The notes beneath the pieces are model-generated. The model saw only the letters and a list, made by a program, of their open reading frames with translations. It did not search any database and was not told the DNA's origin. From Solitalea longa (GTDB taxonomy: Bacteria; Bacteroidota; Bacteroidia; Sphingobacteriales; Sphingobacteriaceae), in assembly GCF_002920915.1 (NCBI RefSeq), contig NZ_PQVF01000012.1, forward strand, positions 287-64,286: 64,000 nucleotides of DNA, written 5' to 3'. A program made the translations under genes and the position numbers. Every line of letters begins with the position of its first letter. The first letter of the stretch is position 1. Shown here piece after piece: positions 52,893 to 61,296 of this stretch.

Positions 52893-52970
52893 GGCAGTGC
52901 TCTCAGGTCAAGAACTCTAAGTTGTGACCATTTTTAATCAAAAACCTAGATCAAAATCTTTAATTAACAG

Positions 52971-53696
52971 ATGAAACTTGATATTCTGGTATTCGCTGCG
53001 CATCCCGACGATGCTGAATTATGTTGTGCAGGCACTATTGCCTTGCATGTGAAGATGGGCAAAAAAGTTGGCGTAATTGATTTAACACGAGGGGAACTGG
53101 GTACTCGCGGTACAGCTGAAACCAGAGCAGCAGAAGCCAAAGACTCATCAGCAATTTTAGGTTTGAGTGTTCGTGAAAATTTGGGTTTTGCAGATGGTTT
53201 CTTTGTTAATGATAAAGCCCATCAATTGGAAATAATTAAAATGATCCGGGAATATCGACCGGAGATCATTTTGGCAAATGCGTTAGCCGACCGCCATCCT
53301 GATCATGGGCGAGGTGGGCAATTGGTTCGCGATGCTGTTTTTTATTCAGGTTTGAGAAAGATCAGCACTTCCACTAAAGGAGAAATTCAGCATGAATGGA
53401 GACCTAAAACAGTATTTCACTATATGCAAGACCGCTTGTTCGTACCTGATCTGGTAGTAGGTTTTGGTCAGCCTGAAATGGATATAAAAATTGCCTCATT
53501 AAAAGCGTTCAAAACCCAATTCTTTAATCCCGATGACAAATCGAGCGATCCTCAAACTTATATTTCTACACCAGCGTTTTTCGAAACGGTAACAGGCCGG
53601 GCAAGGGAACTGGGAAAACCTATTGGTGCCGCTTACGGAGAAGGTTTTGAAGTGGAGAAAATGCTCGGTGTAAATGATTTGTTTAACCTTTTATAA
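52971..53696 (+). CDS. bshB1: bacillithiol biosynthesis deacetylase BshB1
   Basis: A 241-residue zinc-dependent deacetylase of the PIG-L/LmbE family. It removes acetyl from GlcNAc-malate on the way to bacillithiol. The metal motif AAHPDDAELCCAGT is near the N-terminus, GELGTRGTAETRAAEAKDSSAILG follows, and NALADRHPDHGRGGQLVRDAVF supplies the later His. The TRGELGTRG segment is diagnostic of BshB1. bshA and bshC are outside the window. It lies 78 bp after the peroxidase gene in the same direction. Confidence 0.94.
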   Translation: MKLDILVFAAHPDDAELCCAGTIALHVKMGKKVGVIDLTRGELGTRGTAETRAAEAKDSSAILGLSVRENLGFADGFFVNDKAHQLEIIKMIREYRPEIILANALADRHPDHGRGGQLVRDAVFYSGLRKISTSTKGEIQHEWRPKTVFHYMQDRLFVPDLVVGFGQPEMDIKIASLKAFKTQFFNPDDKSSDPQTYISTPAFFETVTGRARELGKPIGAAYGEGFEVEKMLGVNDLFNLL

Positions 53697-53785
53697 GTCA
53701 ACTTAAGAAACCTGAATCATACATCTATATAATTATCACTTAAAATGTTGTAAATTTCTGTAAAGCATATTTTATAGAAATTCAC

Positions 53786-54910
53786 ATGGATTTTAAGCGC
53801 TCTCTCTTCCTCATTTTACTGTTAAATTCATTCATTTCCAACGCGCAACCAGTTATTTATCCCTATAAAATAAAAGGACATATTGATGGCGTTGGAGATA
53901 GTAAAGCTTACCTTTTCTTTTATGATAAAAACAGGGGGCTTAGAATTGATTCGACTGATACACAAGGTGGCGACTTTGTGTTCTCAAGCGTAGTTGCAGA
54001 GCCCGTAATGGCTTATTTGCTAACTAAATCAGCCTATTATTCATCCAACTATAAAAAACAAACCCCCTTACGGTTTTTTATTGAAAATGGTTATACCATT
54101 GAGATCTATGGCAGGTATGGCCAGCTTGATAAGGCACAAGTTCAAGGAGGAGAGATCAATGCTGATTATGCACGTTATCAGAATTCAACCCAAATTATTA
54201 ATGGTAAAATAAGCATTATTAACACTCAATTGAAAACAGCCGAAGCTGATGACAGAACTCAGCTTTTGAATGATTTGAGCGCCGCAAATAGTAAGTTGAT
54301 TGAACAAACTGTTCAGTTTATAAAAAAAAACCCTGATGATTTATTAAGTGCCTGGTTAACAGGGAACGTTGTTGCAGAACACTTTCCTTTAGCAAGGGTG
54401 GAAGAATGTTACTATGCATTGAGTGCAGAGGTAAAACAAACAAGCTGGGGGAAAAAACTTTCGGCTCAGTTTTTCTCTGATAAAACAATGCATAAAGGAA
54501 GCAAAGCGCCGGATTTTAGCAAAAAAGGAGTTGATGGAAAAGATGTTTATTTAAGTGGCTACCGTGGAAAATATGTGCTGCTTAATTTTTGGTCTTCCTG
54601 GTGCGAGCCTTGTCGCTCCAATAACGCCCAGTTGAATAAATTGAATGAAGAATATAAGGATAAGAATTTTCAGGTCATCAACATTTCATTAGACAGCGAT
54701 TTGGATCAATGGGTAAAAGCAATCAGGGCTGATCAGTTGAAAGGAGTAAACCTGAACGCATTTTTTAAAGATAAGGAGGGAAAGTTGGCGGTTAGTTACA
54801 ATGTACGTTCATTACCTGAACAGATCCTTATTAGTCCCGAAGGCAATATTATCGAAAGGTTTACGGCAACAGAGAAAACCCGAAACAAGCTCAATTCATT
54901 GCTTAAATGA
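53786..54910 (+). CDS. TlpA-like thiol-disulfide reductase with DUF4369 N-domain
   Basis: A 374-residue exported protein (signal MDFKRSLFLILLLNSFISNAQ). The N-terminal ~100 residues form a DUF4369 beta domain (YKIKGHIDGVGDSKAYLFFYD); then a helical segment (about 130-230), and a thioredoxin domain from about 245 with the CxxC motif C273-E-P-C276 (NFWSSWCEPCRSNN) and a cis-Pro region VRSLPEQILI. Such Bacteroidota proteins act in the periplasm in disulfide reduction. It is followed, after 130 bp, by the TonB receptor with a separate promoter. Confidence 0.9.
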   Translation: MDFKRSLFLILLLNSFISNAQPVIYPYKIKGHIDGVGDSKAYLFFYDKNRGLRIDSTDTQGGDFVFSSVVAEPVMAYLLTKSAYYSSNYKKQTPLRFFIENGYTIEIYGRYGQLDKAQVQGGEINADYARYQNSTQIINGKISIINTQLKTAEADDRTQLLNDLSAANSKLIEQTVQFIKKNPDDLLSAWLTGNVVAEHFPLARVEECYYALSAEVKQTSWGKKLSAQFFSDKTMHKGSKAPDFSKKGVDGKDVYLSGYRGKYVLLNFWSSWCEPCRSNNAQLNKLNEEYKDKNFQVINISLDSDLDQWVKAIRADQLKGVNLNAFFKDKEGKLAVSYNVRSLPEQILISPEGNIIERFTATEKTRNKLNSLLK

Positions 54911-54975
54911 ATAATTGCAGCATTAATTATCCCTCATTTATCAACTTAAAATTACTTTAAACTTTTAATTAAATT

Positions 54976-54996
54976 TATTTAGAATAATTAAAAATA
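54976..54996 (+). promoter_or_regulatory. AT-rich 21-bp palindrome before the TonB receptor, possible Fur box
   Basis: The 21-bp element starting TATTTAGAAT and ending TTAAAAATA is symmetric about base 54986 with 8 of 10 pairs matching. Its size and AT-rich 10-1-10 form resemble Fur sites, and it lies just upstream of the -7 box. The gene order (siderophore receptor, PepSY protein) makes iron control plausible. This is inference. Confidence 0.4.
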
Positions 54997-55001
54997 GCAT
55001 T

Positions 55002-55009
55002 TATATTTG
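55002..55009 (+). promoter_or_regulatory. -7 promoter box of the TonB receptor operon
   Basis: TATATTTG is a full match, 33 nt before the ATG at 55043. The open frame starting at the TTG inside this box (55007) is therefore unlikely to be translated. Confidence 0.6.
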
Positions 55010-55042
55010 CGTTCATTATTTTTAATCATTCCAAATAAAAAC

Positions 55043-57433
55043 ATGAAATCATCTATACTTAAATTACTCTTTATCTTATTTGCGTTAGCTAGTCCTTTAT
55101 CAATATTTGCACAGTCAAATTTTGGTGCTGTAAAAGGCGTAGTGAAAACATCAGATGGTAAACCTGCCGAATTTGTAAGTGTTGCCATAAAAGGATCAAC
55201 TAAAGGATCCACTACCAATGAAAAGGGGCAGTTTGAAATTAAAAGGCTTCAGGCAGGTGATTACACAATTATTGTTTCATCCCTAGGTACCGAAAGTCAG
55301 GAAAGAAGCATTTCAATTAAGTTGGGTGTTGTTTCGACGCAAGATTTTGTATTAAAAGAAAATGCTAATGCTTTAAGTGAAGTAGTAGTTACCGGTAATA
55401 AAAATAAATACAAGGTTAATAACCCATCTTCTTCATTACGAGTTGAAACTCCCCTTGCAGAACTTCCGCAGAACGTTCAGGTGGTTACGAGTAAAGTAAT
55501 TAAAGACCAGCAAATTTTTGATATGCTTGAAGGGGTTACCCGCAACGTAAGTGGTGCTATTAAACTTGAGCATTGGGATAATTATGCCCTTATTAACATG
55601 CGTGGTTCACAGATAGCAGCATTTCGTAACGGAATGAATGTGCAAATGCCATGGGGCCCGCTTACCGAAGATATGAGCATGGTTGAAAACATTGAGTTTG
55701 TGAAAGGTCCTGCCGGGTTTATGATGTCATTAGGTGAGCCAAGTGGCTTTTATAATGTAGTGACTAAAAAGCCTACAGGTGTTAATAAAGGAGAAGTTGC
55801 GTTTACCCTGGGAAGTTTTAACACTTATCGAGCTACCGTTGATTTAGATGGCAAGTTGACCAAAAGAGGGAAGCTTCAGTACCGTTTAAATGTAATGGGC
55901 CAGCAAAAGGAGTCGTTTCGTAAGTTTGATTATAACGACCGTTATACCGTTGCCCCGGTATTAAAATATGAGTTCAATGATAACACTTCGATTACCGCAG
56001 AGTATACTTATCAATATTCAAAAATGGCAATGATCGGGGCCGCATATGTTTTCTCACCAAATGGTTACGGAGACCTACCTCGCAACTTTACAACTGCAGA
56101 AAAGAATCTTGCTCCGTCGTCAATTAATGACCATAGTAGTTTTTTAACTCTTAATCATAAGTTTAGCTCTAACTGGAAATTCACGACCCAACTGGCTTAT
56201 TTTGATTTTAGCCAGGAAGGTAGCTCAATGTGGCCAAGCAATTTACTGGAAAACGGAGATTTATCTCGTGGTGTAAGTATTTGGGATGCGAAAGGTACCA
56301 ATACGCTAGGACAGGTATTTGTTAATGGTGATGTGAAAACGGCAAATATTATCCACCGTATTATTGGGGGTGTTGATTTAGGCCGGAAACATTATTTGGC
56401 CGACTGGAGCCAGGGATTTGCTTTAGACGGTTCTCAAACCTTTAATATTTATAACCCTGTTTATGGAACCGTTCCTGAACTTCCTGCATTTGATCGTTCA
56501 AAACCATTGAAAGATCGTGCCGGAGATGATGAGTTACAAAAATACCTTGGGCTTTACGCTCAAGATGAAGTGAGCTTGTTTGATAATGCAGTGCGAGTTA
56601 CTGTAGCTGGTCGTTATACATTTGTTAGACAAGATTTAGTAGACTGGAGAGGTGAGAATAGCACCAATGATGGCAAATTTACACCTCGTATTGGTGTAAG
56701 TGGATCTATTAACAAAACCACAACACTGTATGGATTATATGATCAGGCCTTTGTTCCGCAAGTTGGTAAACTTACCGAAGGTGGTGCAGTAACTCCTTAT
56801 ACAGGAGATAATATTGAGTTTGGTGTTAAAAAAGACTGGTTTGGTGGCCGTTGGAATACCACTGCAGCTATTTATAGAATCACTAAAAATGGTGTTGGAC
56901 AAGCTGATCCGCAATCAGCCGATCCAAATAATCCAACTTATATCCAACTTGGAGAAACTCAGGCAAAAGGTATTGAACTTGATATCAAAGGAGAGCTTGC
57001 TCGCGGTTTAAACCTTGTATTCAACTACGCTTATACTAACAATAAAATTACAGAAGATACAAATCCAGCTTTGAAAGGTGAACTTATCCCCGGATATGCT
57101 AAACACTTAACCAATGGTTGGTTATCATACCGCTTTAACAATGGTTTATTAAAGGGCTTTGGAGCATCTGCTGGTTATCAGTGGCAAATTGATCGATCTA
57201 CCTGGAATTGGGGAGCTGTAGACACTAAGGGACTACCAGATTATTTTAGATTAGATGGAGCCTTGTCATGGCAAAACAGCAAGTTTAAGGTTGATTTAAA
57301 TGTGAACAACCTGCTTAATACTTATTTGTATACTGGTTCTGCTTATGATGTAAACTATGACGGAAAAACCGAATATTCATGGCAGTCAGAACCAGGCACA
57401 AACTTTCGTTTAGGTGTAGCTTACAAATTTTAA
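55043..57433 (+). CDS. TonB-dependent siderophore receptor
   Basis: A protein of 796 residues from the ATG at 55043, with signal peptide MKSSILKLLFILFALASPL...FAQ. A carboxypeptidase-like regulatory domain (about 25-105; GVVKTSDGKPAEFVSVAIKG) comes first. The plug (about 135-245) follows with ETPLAELPQNVQVVTSKVIKDQQ, INMRGSQ and MVENIEFVKGPAGFMMS. The 22-strand barrel runs to the terminal RLGVAYKF. The plug sequence is of the FhuE/FoxA ferric-siderophore type. It imports iron-siderophore complexes with TonB energy. The PepSY gene follows at 9 bp. Confidence 0.93.
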   Translation: MKSSILKLLFILFALASPLSIFAQSNFGAVKGVVKTSDGKPAEFVSVAIKGSTKGSTTNEKGQFEIKRLQAGDYTIIVSSLGTESQERSISIKLGVVSTQDFVLKENANALSEVVVTGNKNKYKVNNPSSSLRVETPLAELPQNVQVVTSKVIKDQQIFDMLEGVTRNVSGAIKLEHWDNYALINMRGSQIAAFRNGMNVQMPWGPLTEDMSMVENIEFVKGPAGFMMSLGEPSGFYNVVTKKPTGVNKGEVAFTLGSFNTYRATVDLDGKLTKRGKLQYRLNVMGQQKESFRKFDYNDRYTVAPVLKYEFNDNTSITAEYTYQYSKMAMIGAAYVFSPNGYGDLPRNFTTAEKNLAPSSINDHSSFLTLNHKFSSNWKFTTQLAYFDFSQEGSSMWPSNLLENGDLSRGVSIWDAKGTNTLGQVFVNGDVKTANIIHRIIGGVDLGRKHYLADWSQGFALDGSQTFNIYNPVYGTVPELPAFDRSKPLKDRAGDDELQKYLGLYAQDEVSLFDNAVRVTVAGRYTFVRQDLVDWRGENSTNDGKFTPRIGVSGSINKTTTLYGLYDQAFVPQVGKLTEGGAVTPYTGDNIEFGVKKDWFGGRWNTTAAIYRITKNGVGQADPQSADPNNPTYIQLGETQAKGIELDIKGELARGLNLVFNYAYTNNKITEDTNPALKGELIPGYAKHLTNGWLSYRFNNGLLKGFGASAGYQWQIDRSTWNWGAVDTKGLPDYFRLDGALSWQNSKFKVDLNVNNLLNTYLYTGSAYDVNYDGKTEYSWQSEPGTNFRLGVAYKF

Positions 57434-57442
57434 CAGCCACTA

Positions 57443-58600
57443 ATGACATTTAAAAAACTGATTGGAAAACTTCACTTATGGCTCGGTTTAACATCCGGGC
57501 TGTTAGTGTTATTTCTTGGTGTCACTGGATGTATTTTAGCTTTTCAGCGTGAAATTGAAAATACTGTTCAATCTTACCGTTATGTTGCAGCTGAAAACAA
57601 ACCCATGCTGCCTCCATCTGCCATTCAAGTAATTGCAGAGAAGGCATTGCCGGGAAAGCATCCTCACAGTGTAACTTACCAAAGCAAAGCTGATGCGGTT
57701 CAGGTGGCGTTTTATAATGCTGATCCCGAGTATTATTATATCGCTTATATCAATCCTTATTCAGGTGAAGTGTTGAAGGTAAAGGATATGAATAGCGATT
57801 TTTTCAGGATCGTTATTATGGGGCATTATTATCTGTGGTTGCCACCGGCAATAGGTCAACCGATAGTAGCTTCTGCAACATTGGTTTTCCTGATCATGAT
57901 GATCAGCGGATTGATTTTGTGGTGGCCCAAAAGCAAAGCAGCAAGCAAGCAACGATTCTCTATAAAATGGAATGCGAAATGGCGGAGGGTTAATTATGAC
58001 CTTCATAATGTTTTGGGTTTTTATATGACCTGGGTTACTATTTTTATTGCCATAACCGGATTAGTTTGGGGATTCCAATGGTTTGCTAAAGGGCTTTACT
58101 GGACAACCTCCGGAGGTAAGAGCATGGTTGATTTTTATGAGCCATTATCAACCAAAGAAAAACAAGCGCTATTCGAAGGTCCTGCCGTTGATAAATTATG
58201 GAATAAAATGAATACAGAACATCCAAATGCAGCAGTGATGGATGTGCATTTTCCAAGTAGTGATTCTACGGCTATAGAGGTGGCGATAAATCCCGAAAGA
58301 GATACCTATTGGAAGGCTGATTATCGTTATTTCGATCAATATACCTTGCAAGAGGTTTCTGTTAAACATCTTTATGGTCGTTTTCAGGAAACTTCGGTGG
58401 CTGATAAGATTGCCAGAATGAATTACGATGTGCACGTGGGGGCCATTTTGGGATTGGCCGGTAAGATTATGGCATTTTGTGGCTCCTTGATAGCGGCAAG
58501 CTTGCCGGTTACAGGTTTCATGATTTGGCGTGGCAGAAGAAAGAAAGAATCAATGGTGAACAGAAAGGAAGGACGCTTTTCGAGTGAGGTTGAGTTCTAG
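57443..58600 (+). CDS. PepSY-associated membrane protein, iron-siderophore partner
   Basis: A 385-residue protein with about four transmembrane helices (near 12-33, 135-157, 192-212 and 335-358) and two periplasmic PepSY-like regions. Segments IGKLHLWLGLTSGLLVLFLGVTGCILAFQREIE, YDLHNVLGFYMTWV and MNYDVHVGAILGLAGK fit the PepSY-TM family. The conserved His residues on helices suggest heme or redox function; some members reduce ferric siderophores. Nine bases separate it from the receptor gene, so it is surely in the same operon. Its probable role is release or reduction of imported iron, which is inference from context. Confidence 0.9.
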   Translation: MTFKKLIGKLHLWLGLTSGLLVLFLGVTGCILAFQREIENTVQSYRYVAAENKPMLPPSAIQVIAEKALPGKHPHSVTYQSKADAVQVAFYNADPEYYYIAYINPYSGEVLKVKDMNSDFFRIVIMGHYYLWLPPAIGQPIVASATLVFLIMMISGLILWWPKSKAASKQRFSIKWNAKWRRVNYDLHNVLGFYMTWVTIFIAITGLVWGFQWFAKGLYWTTSGGKSMVDFYEPLSTKEKQALFEGPAVDKLWNKMNTEHPNAAVMDVHFPSSDSTAIEVAINPERDTYWKADYRYFDQYTLQEVSVKHLYGRFQETSVADKIARMNYDVHVGAILGLAGKIMAFCGSLIAASLPVTGFMIWRGRRKKESMVNRKEGRFSSEVEF

Positions 58601-58633
58601 GAAAAGAGTTTAAATTAAGTGATATCTTCAATA

Positions 58634-58669
58634 AAAATCCCGTCGAGGTTAAACACAAGACGGGATTTT
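58634..58669. terminator. bidirectional terminator between PepSY and lat genes
   Basis: An 11-bp stem AAAATCCCGTC / GACGGGATTTT with a 14-nt loop. It serves the convergent PepSY-TM and lysine aminotransferase genes, whose stops lie 34 nt before and 11 nt after. Confidence 0.88.
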
Positions 58670-58680
58670 GTATTTTGCTG

Positions 58681-60012
58681 TTAAAGGTCCTTAAGAATGG
58701 TTCTTACGGTTTCCATTCCCTCGTCAATATGTTTATGTTCCATCATTAAGGCCGGGCGGAAGCGTATTGTTTTTTCGCCGCATCCTAAGAACATTGTATT
58801 ATATTCCATTCCTTTTTTAATGAACTTATCCCGCATTTCTTTAGTAGGGAAATCGAAAGCGTTCATCAAACCACGCCCCCTAACATTGCTAACTTTATCA
58901 GAATGCTCAGCGATGTTAAATAAATTTTCATGTAGATAATTACCCACCACTACTGAGTTTTCGAGCAGATGATCTTCTTCAATAATTTGTAAAACCTTGG
59001 TTGAACGAACCATGTCGGCTAAACTGCCACCCCAGGTAGAGTTAATGCGCGATGGGACCTTGAATACATTCGTTTCAATTTCATCCACTTTGCCTCCGGC
59101 TAAAATACCGCAAACCTGCATTTTCTTACCAAAAGCTAAAACATCGGGTCGCGCATCTTCTCCGAAATGTTCGTGGGCCCAAAACTTTCCGGTTAAACCA
59201 ACTCCTGTTTGAACTTCATCATAAATTAATAAAGCGTCGTTCTCATTGCATAGTTCCCTCAGCTGTACTAAAAATTCGGTACGGAAATGATTATCACCAC
59301 CTTCGGATTGGATTGGCTCTATAATTATGGCGCAAATGTCATCAGGATTATCAATAAATGCCTGTTTAATTTGATTAACCGCCAGCGTTTCTTTTTCAAT
59401 TACCAGGTCATGTTTATCGTCACTGAAAGGGAAACTCAATTTAGGGTTAACAATACGCGGCCAGTTAAATTGAGCAAACCATTTGGTTTTATCGGGCAAA
59501 GTATTGGTTAAACTTAAGGTATAGCCCGAGCGCCCGTGGAACGATTGTTCAAAATGAATTACTTTAAAACCCTTTTCAACACGGTGTCCTTTTATAAAGT
59601 TTTTCTGAACTTTCCAGTCCATGGCGGTTTTTATAGCGTTTTCAACTGCTAAAGTGCCACCTGAAATGAAGAAAGCATGAGGCAGGTAAGAAGGAATTCC
59701 TACTCTTCCAAACGTTTCCACGAATTCGGCATATTGCTGTGTATAAACATCGGAGTTAGAAGGATTGATGAGAGCGGTCATCAGGAGATTCTTTTTAAAC
59801 TCTTCGTCGTTCACCATCTTAGGATGATTGTATCCTAAAGGTACAGAGGCGAAACAGGTAAAGAAATCAAGAAAGGTGCGGTTATACCGCGAATCGTAGA
59901 TGTAACATCCCTGGCTTTTCTCCAGATCAAAAATCATATCGAACCCATCGGCCAAGATGTGCTTGCCTAAGGTTTCATGAACGTCGGTAGGGGCGATCTT
60001 TAAGTTATACAT
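58681..60012 (-). CDS. lat: L-lysine 6-aminotransferase
   Basis: A 443-residue PLP enzyme of aminotransferase class III. It moves the epsilon-amino group of lysine to 2-oxoglutarate, opening lysine catabolism. The N-terminal DVHETLGKHILADGFDMIFDLEKSQG is diagnostic of Lat; FISGGTLAVENAIKTAMDWK, HFEQSFHGRSGYTLSLTNT, IIIEPIQSEGGDNHF and IYDEVQTGVGLTGKFWAHEH follow. The PLP lysine lies in LAFGKKMQVCG (K296 or K297). The dehydrogenase for the next step is not in the window. Confidence 0.95.
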   Translation of the reverse strand: MYNLKIAPTDVHETLGKHILADGFDMIFDLEKSQGCYIYDSRYNRTFLDFFTCFASVPLGYNHPKMVNDEEFKKNLLMTALINPSNSDVYTQQYAEFVETFGRVGIPSYLPHAFFISGGTLAVENAIKTAMDWKVQKNFIKGHRVEKGFKVIHFEQSFHGRSGYTLSLTNTLPDKTKWFAQFNWPRIVNPKLSFPFSDDKHDLVIEKETLAVNQIKQAFIDNPDDICAIIIEPIQSEGGDNHFRTEFLVQLRELCNENDALLIYDEVQTGVGLTGKFWAHEHFGEDARPDVLAFGKKMQVCGILAGGKVDEIETNVFKVPSRINSTWGGSLADMVRSTKVLQIIEEDHLLENSVVVGNYLHENLFNIAEHSDKVSNVRGRGLMNAFDFPTKEMRDKFIKKGMEYNTMFLGCGEKTIRFRPALMMEHKHIDEGMETVRTILKDL

Positions 60013-60038
60013 AAGTAATTGGATGATTGGTATTTAAC

Positions 60039-60070
60039 CAAATCTAAAAAACAAAAAGAAAACCCCCAAA
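60039..60070 (-). promoter_or_regulatory. complete -33/-7 promoter of lat
   Basis: On the minus strand TTTG (60070-60067) is followed by 20 nt and then TAGATTTG (60046-60039). This is the best full match to the Bacteroidota consensus in the window. A leader of about 20 nt precedes the ATG at 60012. Confidence 0.65.
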
Positions 60071-60248
60071 TATTGTTTTTTTAAAGGTTTTTGAACCGAA
60101 ATAAAAATCGGTTTAAAATGTTTAAAGTATGTTTTTGAACCAAAATGAATTGTAGTCCAACAAAAAATTGTGGGTAGAATGGAAAGAAAGAGTCATGAAT
60201 CAGGAGAAAAGAATCATGATTGTAAGCAATTTGACTTGCTGCCGAAGG

Positions 60249-61145
60249 TTACAACTGTTCGGTGGCGGACTGTTCATTGAGTCCCAGTAAGCCTGTTAAA
60301 CCACCGGTATGTATGGTTAAAATATTAGATCCGGGTTTGAAATAATCTTTTTTTATCAGATCGAATAATGCGTACATCATTTTACCGGTATAAACATGAT
60401 CGAGCAGTAAACCGGTTTTATTAAACTTAAAGAGCCAGTTCAGATAATCCATATTTGTTTTGGCATAACCACCCTGATGATAATCGAGATGCAATTTGTA
60501 ATGATGCTCTGTACCGATTAAGTTTTGAATATCGGTATGTAAAAATCCGGCACCCTTTAAAACGGCTATTCCTTCAATCTGAGTAGATAAATTTCGATGG
60601 CTGGCACCCATAGCAATTCCTGCCAGTGTTGTTCCGGTTCCACAGGCCAAAAAAAGATGATCATAATGGTCGGTCAGTTCGTCCAATAATTCGGCACATC
60701 CCGGCAATGCAAGGTTTCCGGCTCCGCCTTCATCAATAAAATACGCATCTGAATCAGTACCAAAATACTGATCATATAACAACTCCTTATCTCGGTAAGC
60801 ATCCCTGGAAACAAAAATGAAATTCATACCAAACTGGCTGCAGAGAAAAAGCTGATGATTAAGCTTTCGGGGTTCGTCACCGCGTACAATTCCGGAGGTT
60901 TTAAATCCGAACATTGCTCCTGCACAAGCCAATGCTAACAAATGGTTAGAGTAGGGGCCGCCAAAGCTTATTAAATGCCTTTTGTTAGTCGTATGGGCAT
61001 CTGCTATTACATATTTCAGTTTACGCCATTTATTGCCCGAAATAAAAGGATGGATGAGGTCGTCGCGTTTAATGAATACCTTAAGCTGTTTCTTTTTAAA
61101 CAATTCATTTTGGATCTCTTCAACCGGACTATAAATGGGCAGCAT
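60249..61145 (-). CDS. PLP enzyme, ACC deaminase / D-cysteine desulfhydrase family
   Basis: A protein of 298 residues from MLPIYSPVEEIQNELF at 61145; the frame extends 12 codons up, into a stretch of repeat-like sequence. It belongs to fold type II PLP enzymes: the PLP lysine segment is HPFISGNKWRKLKYV, then LISFGGPYSNHLLALACAGAMFG, DEGGAGNLALPGC and the phosphate loop LACGTGTTLAGIAMG, ending LTIHTGGLTGLLGL. Its activity could be 1-aminocyclopropane-1-carboxylate deamination or, more likely in this group, D-cysteine or related beta-elimination. The two cannot be told apart here. Confidence 0.87.
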   Translation of the reverse strand: MLPIYSPVEEIQNELFKKKQLKVFIKRDDLIHPFISGNKWRKLKYVIADAHTTNKRHLISFGGPYSNHLLALACAGAMFGFKTSGIVRGDEPRKLNHQLFLCSQFGMNFIFVSRDAYRDKELLYDQYFGTDSDAYFIDEGGAGNLALPGCAELLDELTDHYDHLFLACGTGTTLAGIAMGASHRNLSTQIEGIAVLKGAGFLHTDIQNLIGTEHHYKLHLDYHQGGYAKTNMDYLNWLFKFNKTGLLLDHVYTGKMMYALFDLIKKDYFKPGSNILTIHTGGLTGLLGLNEQSATEQL

Positions 61146-61224
61146 GAATATAAAGTTGGAAGTACGAAGGTAGAAGTCCAAAGTTAGAAGTGCGAATTTA
61201 GATTTGGGATTTTAGAATAAAAAA

Positions 61225-61258
61225 GAAGTACAATTGAGTAAACTCCCAATTGTACTTC
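61225..61258 (-). terminator. terminator of the DUF6588 gene
   Basis: A perfect 12-bp stem GAAGTACAATTG / CAATTGTACTTC with a 10-nt loop, preceded on the plus strand by AAAAAA (a T run on the minus strand), 38 nt past the stop at 61297. The short stretch 61146-61200 beside it has repeated AGAAGT-type units of a common Bacteroidota intergenic repeat. Confidence 0.82.
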
Positions 61259-61296
61259 CTAAATCTAAACTCTAAAATTTAAATTCTAACTTATCT

